Part shown: positions 1 to 5,119 of the stretch, piece after piece | Layout: each line of letters opens with the position of its first letter | How positions within the stretch are numbered: the first letter of the stretch is position 1 | Source: Bacillota bacterium | GTDB taxonomy: Bacteria; Bacillota; Bacilli; Alicyclobacillales; Alicyclobacillaceae | Direction of reading: 5' to 3' | DNA: 5,119 nt | Assembly: GCA_021820805.1 (NCBI GenBank) | Contig: JAKADF010000297.1 | Location: forward strand, 1-5,119 | Made by a program: the position numbers and the translations under genes | Notes under the pieces: generated by a model | Told to the model about the DNA's origin: nothing | Seen by the model: only the letters and a program-made list of their open reading frames with translations | Database searches by the model: none

Positions 1-1068
1 CTTAAGTTTAAAGCAGTTTTAAACTCGGAGCCCATGTTTACTAGGTATCCAGGAGATGAGGCCAAGTATATTTATATGGGATCCGTTGGGAAAGTGTTAC
101 CCGGATTTTTATGCTATGGAAAAGAAACTCACGTCGGAGAGCCATTTTCAGGACTAAACGGGAATTATATGGCTTCAGCGATTACCTGTGAACTCGAGCT
201 TGATACATCATTGTGCGAAAGTGTGGAAGGGGAAGGCACTCCTCCGCCAACTAACCTGATTCAGAAGGGGCTCAAGAAAGATTATTCTGTTCAGATACCG
301 CATAAGGCTGTAACTTTGTTCAATCTCTTCTTACTAGAAAAATCAATGAGTGAAATCATTGATTCGATGCAAAAGGTCGCTTTGCGGGCAGCCAGTCAAA
401 TTGAAGAAAACTATCGCCGGCATGCAGGGCATTATTCGACACTGAAGTCTACTGTCCCGCCGACTATCGACGTAAAAGTATTCTCATATGAAGAATTGCA
501 TGAATATGCGATTGCAACTTACGGAAAAGAGCGAATCGATGGATTAGAACAAGCGGTCTTGGACAACAGGGGAAATAAAGATGACCGCGATGTTACGATT
601 GACCTTGTGGATGAATTAACGACCTTATGCAAGGAATTGTCGCCAATGATTGTTCTTTTCTTTGCTCCTCCATACTATCCAGCTGTCTGTTCCAGGAAAA
701 ACAAGATGATTCAGCATGTGGTATCAGACATCATTGCATATGCCAAAGAAAAACATAGCTTTGAGCTGCAAAGGCAGTATTACTTTAGTGGTATTTCTGA
801 TTTGAGTTACGTTGGATCCGAAGACGGGACTGCATCAATGGATTCATACGCATTAAACACGCCTCTCTGGGAACGTGGATATTCATTGCCTCTTGCCGCT
901 TTAGAAGAGTTCCAGGTTCCAGTGTTAAATCTCGGGCCTGTGGGCAGAGATGCACATAAGTGGACAGAGCGGCTTGATATCGATTATGCATTTGATATCG
1001 CAACTGACTTGATTTTGAACTGTATACAAAAATTATTTGCGGAAGAAACGGCAGAGGCAAATGCATGA
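1..1068 (+). CDS. RocB-like M20-family metallohydrolase, C-terminal part (5' end outside window)
   Basis: Partial gene. The frame is open to base 1 and the residues before the first ATG (base 34) already align with RocB, so that ATG is internal. About 355 residues are visible; B. subtilis RocB is about 560, so roughly the first 200, with the first metal ligands, are missing. Seen: a Ser-Glu-Pro at visible residues 9-11, whose Glu10 sits where M20 peptidases such as carboxypeptidase G2 carry a metal-binding Glu; GKETHVGE at residues 41-48, typical of the start of the M20 lid/dimerisation domain, with its conserved His44; and a C-terminal GPVGRDAHKW (about residues 312-321), whose His319 fits the last metal ligand. 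No membrane segment is seen, so it is probably cytoplasmic. M20 enzymes hydrolyse amide or peptide bonds in small substrates; the RocB substrate is not established although rocB lies in an arginine-use operon in B. subtilis. The stop is a TGA-TAA tandem, and the transporter follows 18 bases later, suggesting one operon. Family confident, substrate unknown. Confidence 0.88.
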   Translation, partial: LKFKAVLNSEPMFTRYPGDEAKYIYMGSVGKVLPGFLCYGKETHVGEPFSGLNGNYMASAITCELELDTSLCESVEGEGTPPPTNLIQKGLKKDYSVQIPHKAVTLFNLFLLEKSMSEIIDSMQKVALRAASQIEENYRRHAGHYSTLKSTVPPTIDVKVFSYEELHEYAIATYGKERIDGLEQAVLDNRGNKDDRDVTIDLVDELTTLCKELSPMIVLFFAPPYYPAVCSRKNKMIQHVVSDIIAYAKEKHSFELQRQYYFSGISDLSYVGSEDGTASMDSYALNTPLWERGYSLPLAALEEFQVPVLNLGPVGRDAHKWTERLDIDYAFDIATDLILNCIQKLFAEETAEANA

Positions 1069-1069
1069 T

Positions 1070-1076
1070 AAAGGGG
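1070..1076 (+). promoter_or_regulatory. Ribosome binding site for the EamA transporter (supports a TTG start)
   Basis: AAAGGGG lies 10 bases before TTG at 1087. It supports TTG as the start: the frame is closed just upstream by the tandem stops at 1066-1071, and the next in-frame Met falls inside the second membrane region. The ATG at 1077 is in another frame, touches this site, and opens only a 21-codon reading frame. Confidence 0.6.
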
Positions 1077-1086
1077 ATGCTCCGCT

Positions 1087-2007
1087 TTGCAGTACCGATA
1101 TGTCGTTTTACTGATTATTACAAGTTCCCTGTGGGGCGGTAATTTTGTCGTCAGCAAGCTCCTTGTAAGTCATGCCTCGCCGATGACACTAGCGGATTTA
1201 CGGTGGATCATCGCCATATTATGTTTGGTTCCTATTGTATGGATACGTGAGAAAAGAATTTACCCAACGAGAAAGTCAATTCTGCCGCTTATCCTGATGG
1301 GAGCGACTGGAGTTGCATTGTTTAATATTTTCCAGTTTATTTCTCTGAATTCTACTTCTGCAACGAATGATGGGTTAATTTCAACACTAAATCCGATATC
1401 TATAGCAATTTTTTCATTTTTCTTCTGGCGTGAAAAAATGGGCGGTTTGCAGATAGGTGCAATGTTACTTTCTTTTTTTGGTGTCATTCTATTTCTCTTT
1501 AACGGTGATATCGAAAGACTGATGGAGTTTAACTTCAACAAAGGTGATTTATGGATGATGGCTGCCGTAGCCATGTGGGGCCTATACTCTGTTTGTGGAA
1601 AATGGGCATTACAAGAGGTTTCTCCACTTATGTCAACACTTTATTCGGGGATTTTTGGAGTTTTGATGTTGTTGCCTTTTAATATACCTCACTTCGCAAT
1701 TCGAAATTTTAATATTACGTTTATTAGTGCAATTTTGTACGTTGGTATTCTCTCAACTGTGATGTGTATGGTTTTTTGGAATATTGGAGTACAGAAGGTT
1801 GGAGCAACCAATGCGGGTATGTTTTTGAATTTAAATCCTATTTTTACAGCAGTTTTTGCTTTTTTATTTTTGGGTGAAAAGATTACTTGGATTCAGGGTT
1901 TCAGCGCAGTGATTGTCATTTTGGGATGTTATTTTTTCTCAAGGTTCAAATCCCATTTTGCGGTACGGTTACACGATACATCTCACTCCCAAGATGCAGT
2001 TGAGTAA
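1087..2007 (+). CDS. EamA/DMT-superfamily transporter (RhaT/YdcZ-type permease)
   Basis: Complete 306-residue inner-membrane protein, the usual size for a ten-helix drug/metabolite transporter. It has two EamA repeats, at about residues 5-138 and 154-287. The signs are SSLWGGNFVVSK in helix 1, matched by AMWGLYSVCGKWAL opening the second repeat; LNPI at 101-104 and again at 249-252; and the loop motifs WREK (114-117) and LGEK (262-265) after the fourth helix of each repeat. A polar tail of about 20 residues follows the last helix. Members move amino acids, amino-acid derivatives, nucleosides or other metabolites, in or out; the substrate cannot be told from sequence. The start is TTG, the only plausible one. 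It follows the RocB-like gene by 18 bases in the same frame, so co-transcription is likely, and it may import that enzyme's substrate or export its product. The coding sequence looks more AT-rich than its neighbours, especially in the second half, partly because hydrophobic residues use T-rich codons. Confidence 0.92.
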   Translation: MQYRYVVLLIITSSLWGGNFVVSKLLVSHASPMTLADLRWIIAILCLVPIVWIREKRIYPTRKSILPLILMGATGVALFNIFQFISLNSTSATNDGLISTLNPISIAIFSFFFWREKMGGLQIGAMLLSFFGVILFLFNGDIERLMEFNFNKGDLWMMAAVAMWGLYSVCGKWALQEVSPLMSTLYSGIFGVLMLLPFNIPHFAIRNFNITFISAILYVGILSTVMCMVFWNIGVQKVGATNAGMFLNLNPIFTAVFAFLFLGEKITWIQGFSAVIVILGCYFFSRFKSHFAVRLHDTSHSQDAVE

Positions 2008-2030
2008 ATTTTGTATTCTTATATATTCAG

Positions 2031-2045
2031 ATTTCGTTGAAAATT
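2031..2045 (+). promoter_or_regulatory. Possible weak CodY-type operator overlapping the -35 box
   Basis: The 15 bases match the CodY consensus AATTTTCWGAAAATT at 11 of 15 positions. The right half (W-GAAAATT) is perfect and all four mismatches are in the left half. It overlaps the proposed -35 hexamer, where a repressor would block polymerase. CodY represses many amino-acid use genes in Bacillota, which would suit this cluster. AT-rich DNA gives such matches by chance, so this is tentative. Confidence 0.25.
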
Positions 2046-2065
2046 GGATTGTATGAGTAGATAAT
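2037..2065 (+). promoter_or_regulatory. Sigma-A-like promoter upstream of the aldehyde dehydrogenase
   Basis: TTGAAA (2037-2042) and GATAAT (2060-2065) are 17 bases apart, each one mismatch from the consensus TTGACA/TATAAT. Transcription would begin near 2072, leaving an untranslated leader of about 40 bases. It lies in the only sizeable gap of the + strand cluster, so the dehydrogenase is probably expressed from its own start, perhaps as well as by read-through from the transporter. No clear terminator was seen between transporter and promoter. Confidence 0.55.
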
Positions 2066-2097
2066 ATCATTGGTACACAATAGATAAACTGGCAGCT

Positions 2098-2108
2098 AGG
2101 GAGATGAG
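2098..2108 (+). promoter_or_regulatory. Ribosome binding site for the aldehyde dehydrogenase
   Basis: A purine-rich AGGGAGATGAG precedes the ATG at 2114; the AGGGAG core is 10 bases from it and the trailing GATGAG is closer. The ATG inside it (2104) is in a different frame. The 2114 start fits the family, whose proteins begin shortly before the WIGGEW-like segment. Confidence 0.6.
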
Positions 2109-2113
2109 AATTC

Positions 2114-3559
2114 ATGGATAGTAAGAATTGGATTGGCGGAGAATGGATTGTTCCATCAGGTAAGTCTCAGGTGATTTATAATCCGTCGAACACAAAAGAA
2201 GAGGTAGGCACTCTCCACTATTCTTCTGAACAAGATGTACTTCAAGCATCAGATGCAGCACGTCGTGCCTTAGCAAATTGGTCCAGTTTAACGGGCCCGG
2301 CTCGTGGCGGATATCTCTATCAATTGGCAGATAAACTGGAAAAAGAAACGGAAGGTTTGGCTACAATTGCCAGTTGTGAAATGGGGAAACCGATTTCTGA
2401 AATGCGCGGAGAAGTAGCTCGCGGCGTTCAGTTATTGCGTTACTACGCAGCTGAAGGTGTTCGAGCGATTGGACAAGTTGTTCCGTCTTCTGGAAAAGAT
2501 GTATTGCAATACACAAAGCGTGTTCCGCTCGGTGTTGTCGGTATTATTACGCCATGGAACTTCCCTGTAGCAATTCCAATTTGGAAAATTGCTCCTGCCT
2601 TGATTTGTGGGAATACAGTCATTTGGAAACCAGCTGAGAATGCATCTTTAACTGCTACACGGATTGCTGAATTGTTTGAACAAGCAGGTTTTCCTGCAGG
2701 GGTTCTAAACTTAGCGATTGGAAAAGGCAGCGTAATCGGTACGCCTTTGATAGAACAAGCAGGCTTAGACGCTGTGAGTTTTACCGGGTCTACTGGAACA
2801 GGCAAGAACATTGCGTCAACTTGTGCAAAACACAACATTAAGTATCAAACAGAAATGGGCGGTAAAAACGCAGCTATTGTCTTGCGTGATGCAGACCTGG
2901 ACAAAACTGTCCCTGTAATACTGAGCGGCGCATTTCGATCCGCCGGTCAAAAATGCACCGCAACAAGCCGAATTATTGTCGAGCAATCTGTTTATGAGCC
3001 GCTTGTTGAACGTCTGCAGCAAGCAGTTTCTAATATTGTTGTCGGTCATGCTCTTAGCCCTGATTCCTATTTGGGACCAGTTGCTTCGACAGAGCAATTT
3101 ACAAAAGTATCAGCTTACGCCCAAATTGCACGGGATGAGGCTCAAATTATTGGAGAAGGAAAGCTCGTCGTTGACCCAACTACTGGCCATTATGTGACGC
3201 CTCTTGTAGTTACAGGTGTAAAAGCGGATCATAAACTTGTAACAGACGAAATCTTTGGGCCAGTTGCAGCAGTCGTTCAAGGCAATGATTTTGAGGAAAC
3301 TCTCTCCCTTTGCAATCAAACGGAATATGGCCTGAGTGCATCTTTGTTTACAAATAATTTGTCGAAGGCACTCCGTTTCCTTGACAGTGCGGAAGTTGGA
3401 ATGGTACGTGTAAACCAAGAAACAGCAGGTGTTGAATATCAAGCTCCGTTTGGCGGAATGAAGTGGTCAAGTTCTCACACGCGTGAACAAGGTCAAGCTG
3501 CACTTGATTTCTACAGTCAAGTGAAAACATGCGCTTTGTACTATGGCATGGGAGTTTAA
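2114..3559 (+). CDS. NAD(P)+-dependent aldehyde dehydrogenase, alpha-ketoglutaric-semialdehyde dehydrogenase (GucD/YcbD) type
   Basis: Complete, 481 residues, normal for a soluble cytoplasmic aldehyde dehydrogenase. Catalytic parts are intact: TPWNFP with oxyanion Asn149, cofactor-binding WKPAE with Lys172 and Glu175, FTGSTGTGK (223-231) in the Rossmann fold, general base Glu247 in EMGGKN, nucleophile Cys281 in GQKCTATSR, and EIFGPV (379-384) with Glu379. Glu175 is where NAD+-preferring members hold the adenosine ribose, so NAD+ preference is inferred. Segments RVPLGVVGIITPWNFPVAIP and the C-terminal QAPFGGMK..SSSH.REQG closely resemble B. subtilis GucD, which oxidises 2,5-dioxopentanoate to 2-oxoglutarate in glucarate/galactarate use; related enzymes act in pentose and hydroxyproline routes. 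No sugar-acid dehydratase is in view, so another semialdehyde (succinic, glutaric, aminobutyraldehyde-like) is possible. It is not RocA-like: too short and without the long N-terminal extension. It has its own promoter but follows the hydrolase and transporter on the same strand. Fold and reaction type are sure; exact substrate is not. Confidence 0.95.
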   Translation: MDSKNWIGGEWIVPSGKSQVIYNPSNTKEEVGTLHYSSEQDVLQASDAARRALANWSSLTGPARGGYLYQLADKLEKETEGLATIASCEMGKPISEMRGEVARGVQLLRYYAAEGVRAIGQVVPSSGKDVLQYTKRVPLGVVGIITPWNFPVAIPIWKIAPALICGNTVIWKPAENASLTATRIAELFEQAGFPAGVLNLAIGKGSVIGTPLIEQAGLDAVSFTGSTGTGKNIASTCAKHNIKYQTEMGGKNAAIVLRDADLDKTVPVILSGAFRSAGQKCTATSRIIVEQSVYEPLVERLQQAVSNIVVGHALSPDSYLGPVASTEQFTKVSAYAQIARDEAQIIGEGKLVVDPTTGHYVTPLVVTGVKADHKLVTDEIFGPVAAVVQGNDFEETLSLCNQTEYGLSASLFTNNLSKALRFLDSAEVGMVRVNQETAGVEYQAPFGGMKWSSSHTREQGQAALDFYSQVKTCALYYGMGV

Positions 3560-3609
3560 TTAAGCATTGTGCAAAACAAGGTTCGCAATTAGATGATAGG
3601 GGAAAGTTG

Positions 3610-3625
3610 TCGTCCTTCCAGACGA
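3610..3625 (+). other. Small hairpin just before the terminator
   Basis: TCGTC (3610-3614) pairs with GACGA (3621-3625) around a six-base loop, five bases before the large palindrome. It would lie at the 3' end of the dehydrogenase transcript, and might be an accessory stem or chance. The rest of 3560-3629 shows no gene. Confidence 0.3.
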
Positions 3626-3629
3626 TAGA

Positions 3630-3685
3630 AAATGGACTGTCCAGAGCAGATGCATCTGCTCTGGACAGTCCATTTCTTTGTTTTT
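3630..3685 (+). terminator. Strong intrinsic terminator, perfect 46-base palindrome, probably bidirectional
   Basis: Bases 3630-3675 form a perfect palindrome centred between 3652 and 3653. As RNA this gives a 21-bp stem (3630-3650 with 3655-3675) around a TGCA loop, much longer than a typical intrinsic terminator stem. On the + strand it runs into a T-rich tract, TTTCTTTGTTTTT (3673-3685), so it should end the dehydrogenase transcript, whose stop is 70 bases upstream. On the - strand it begins 38 bases after the nitric oxide reductase stop and leads into a shorter TTTTCT tract, so termination that way is plausible but weaker. It is the shared boundary of two convergent units. Confidence 0.9.
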
Positions 3686-3713
3686 GAGACATCTTTGGGT
3701 ATCTAATTAATTA

Positions 3714-5119
3714 TTATCCGCGTTTCACATTTTTACGTACTTTACGGTAAATATCCCACGACATGACAAGCGCACCAGCTGTAAAGAAGATGTCGCCAGG
3801 CATCCGCATCCACTGCCAGAACAGCGTCGTATTGTAGAACGCAAGGCTTCTAGCATAAGTGTAACCATGAAGGTATACAGCCTGAAGTTGCATAAATCCA
3901 ATTGGCCAGAAATTGAGTATGAGCCAAAGGATAAGACCAATATTGTAGAGCCAGAATGCCCAAATGGCTGCTTTTTCTGTCCAGTGGTCCTCTCCCACGA
4001 AATACCGAACGGCAAAGTAGATAAGCCCAATTCCAAGAAGACCAAACGCTCCAAACATCGAAGCATGGGCATGTGCAAGGGTTAAGAATGTGCCGTGTTC
4101 ATAGTAATTCATGAGCGGTGTGTTGATAAGACCGCCAAGGACACCTGCACCAAAGAAGTTCCAAAAACCTGAACCCATCAGATAAAGAAGTGTGACACGA
4201 TGATTGAAATTCTTAATCTTCTTCATGTGACGCGAGTTTTCGATTGCTTCAACAATCATGAGCAAGAGCGGCATTACTTCTATGAATGAGAACATGCTGC
4301 CAAGGCTAATCCAAATCCAAGGTTCGCCAATCCAGTACATGTGATGACCAGTACCGACAATACCGCCAAGGAATACTAAAATCAGTTCAAACCAAGTTGC
4401 ACGTTCAGCCGTCTTACGCGAGACAAATCCAAGCATAACTAAAAGATATGCGTTTGCAATAACCGCAAAGAATTCGAACGTTCCTTCAACCCAAAGATGC
4501 ACAACCCACCAGCGCCAAAAGTCTGTCAGCGTAAATGAGTTCATAATCCATGTGACCGGGAACATGCCGAACACATAAAGAGCTGCTATTGAAATTGCTG
4601 AATAGAAAAGCAAGTGTTCCATGCTGCCAAAGCCTGTTTGTCTACGCAGAGCAGGCCAGAGTGCACGTCCAACGATAACGACCCAAAGGAACAATCCAAC
4701 AAACAACGCAAGTTGGTCGAACCGCCCCAGCTGCAGGTACGTGAGTCCCTGGTTACCAAACCAGAACCAACTATTTCCTGGCAGCCAACCTTTTATACCT
4801 GCATACAGCCCAAATAGTGTAGAGAGTCCGACAACCCAAATCGCCACAAAAAGGATATCGACAAGGAGTCCTTGGTATTTCGGTTCCTTTCCACTGATGA
4901 ATGGGGCAAGGAAGATTCCAGCACCCATCCAGGCAATCGCAATCCAGAAGATAGCTGTTTGTATATGAATAGCTTTTAGAACATTAAAAGGCATTAGACT
5001 GATAATATTTAGTCCAAAGAATCCGGAACGCTCCGAGTAATAGTGAGCCATCATAATGCCGGCAAATATTTGTATCAAAAATAAAATGGCGACTGATACC
5101 AAGAACTTCCCTGTCTTTC
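3714..5119 (-). CDS. norB: Quinol-type nitric oxide reductase, NorB-like catalytic part (5' end outside window)
   Basis: Partial integral membrane enzyme of the haem-copper oxidase superfamily reducing 2 NO to N2O. The frame is open to the window edge, giving 467 residues; the TTG at 5102 is internal. Numbering from that TTG codon: His46 (KAIHIQ) and His346 are the low-spin haem b ligands, His344 (LAHAHAS) the haem b3 ligand, and His202 (VVHLWVEG), His253 and His254 (GTGHHMYWIG) the FeB ligands, with Glu206 near FeB and Glu275 (FSFIEVMP) conserved. Glu in these places and no Tyr-His crosslink pattern mark a NO reductase, not an oxygen reductase. About twelve hydrophobic helices are present. 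Quinol-type enzymes run about 750-800 residues, with a NorC-like extension fused before helix I; here that part would lie outside the window, so the quinol type is inferred from the host group and helix I context, not seen. The gene ends in TAATAA, converges on the dehydrogenase, and probably serves NO detoxification or denitrification. Its promoter is out of view. Confidence 0.95.
   Translation of the reverse strand, partial: KTGKFLVSVAILFLIQIFAGIMMAHYYSERSGFFGLNIISLMPFNVLKAIHIQTAIFWIAIAWMGAGIFLAPFISGKEPKYQGLLVDILFVAIWVVGLSTLFGLYAGIKGWLPGNSWFWFGNQGLTYLQLGRFDQLALFVGLFLWVVIVGRALWPALRRQTGFGSMEHLLFYSAISIAALYVFGMFPVTWIMNSFTLTDFWRWWVVHLWVEGTFEFFAVIANAYLLVMLGFVSRKTAERATWFELILVFLGGIVGTGHHMYWIGEPWIWISLGSMFSFIEVMPLLLMIVEAIENSRHMKKIKNFNHRVTLLYLMGSGFWNFFGAGVLGGLINTPLMNYYEHGTFLTLAHAHASMFGAFGLLGIGLIYFAVRYFVGEDHWTEKAAIWAFWLYNIGLILWLILNFWPIGFMQLQAVYLHGYTYARSLAFYNTTLFWQWMRMPGDIFFTAGALVMSWDIYRKVRKNVKRG

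Noticed and set aside
6..24. Inverted repeat GTTTAAA...TTTAAAC with a five-base loop at the left edge
   Set aside because: It lies inside the coding frame of the RocB-like gene, is only 7 bp and AT-rich, and its residues match the family; chance is the simplest explanation.
34..36. ATG as the true start of the hydrolase
   Set aside because: The frame is open upstream and residues before it align with RocB, including the metal-site Glu; no ribosome binding site precedes it in a suitable place.
1077..1142. 21-codon reading frame beginning ATG between hydrolase and transporter
   Set aside because: It overlaps the transporter start in another frame, touches the ribosome binding site, and its peptide shows no recognisable features.
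2082..2339. Repeated 11-mer AGATAAACTGG before and within the dehydrogenase gene
   Set aside because: Only two copies, the second explained by coding for Ala-Asp-Lys-Leu; no spacing or symmetry suggests an operator.
2443..3692. Several antisense open frames of 90-130 codons opposite the dehydrogenase and its 3' spacer
   Set aside because: They are shadows of a well-conserved coding frame, show no family-like motifs, and lack convincing ribosome binding sites.
3867..4968. Plus-strand open frames opposite the nitric oxide reductase
   Set aside because: The minus-strand frame is unambiguous with all catalytic motifs; the opposing peptides are low-quality mirror translations.
5100..5102. TTG as the start of the nitric oxide reductase
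   Set aside because: Five further in-frame codons run to the window edge with no stop, and the family has a long region before this helix.

Overview
The window looks like chromosomal DNA from a low-to-moderate G+C Bacillota, most likely Bacillales (Bacillaceae or Planococcaceae). The reasons are a RocB-family protein, an aldehyde dehydrogenase closest to the Bacillus GucD (YcbD) type, a quinol-type nitric oxide reductase, purine-rich Shine-Dalgarno sequences, a TTG start and a sigma-A-type promoter. The genus is a guess. No mobile element, CRISPR array, tRNA or rRNA was seen.

Layout: positions 1-3559 hold three genes on the + strand. They are the C-terminal part of a RocB-like M20 metallohydrolase (cut by the left edge), a complete EamA/DMT-family transporter that starts at TTG 18 bases after the hydrolase stop, and a complete aldehyde dehydrogenase of the alpha-ketoglutaric-semialdehyde dehydrogenase type. 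The dehydrogenase follows a 106-base gap holding a good sigma-A-like promoter. On the - strand, converging from the right, is the C-terminal catalytic part of a quinol-type nitric oxide reductase (NorB-like), cut by the right edge. The two convergent units meet in a 154-base spacer with a perfect 46-base palindrome that reads as a strong terminator, probably serving both directions.

Function: hydrolase, transporter and aldehyde dehydrogenase together resemble a small catabolic cassette. Cleavage of an acylated or amide-linked compound, movement of substrate or product across the membrane, and oxidation of a semialdehyde would fit. This resembles the B. subtilis rocABC arrangement (dehydrogenase, RocB, permease) with different families in the dehydrogenase and transporter roles. 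The substrate cannot be read from the sequence. The nitric oxide reductase is a separate transcription unit for NO detoxification or denitrification. I found no strong evidence of a wholly new system; the most interesting item is the RocB-like/EamA/dehydrogenase cluster, whose pathway is not known to me.
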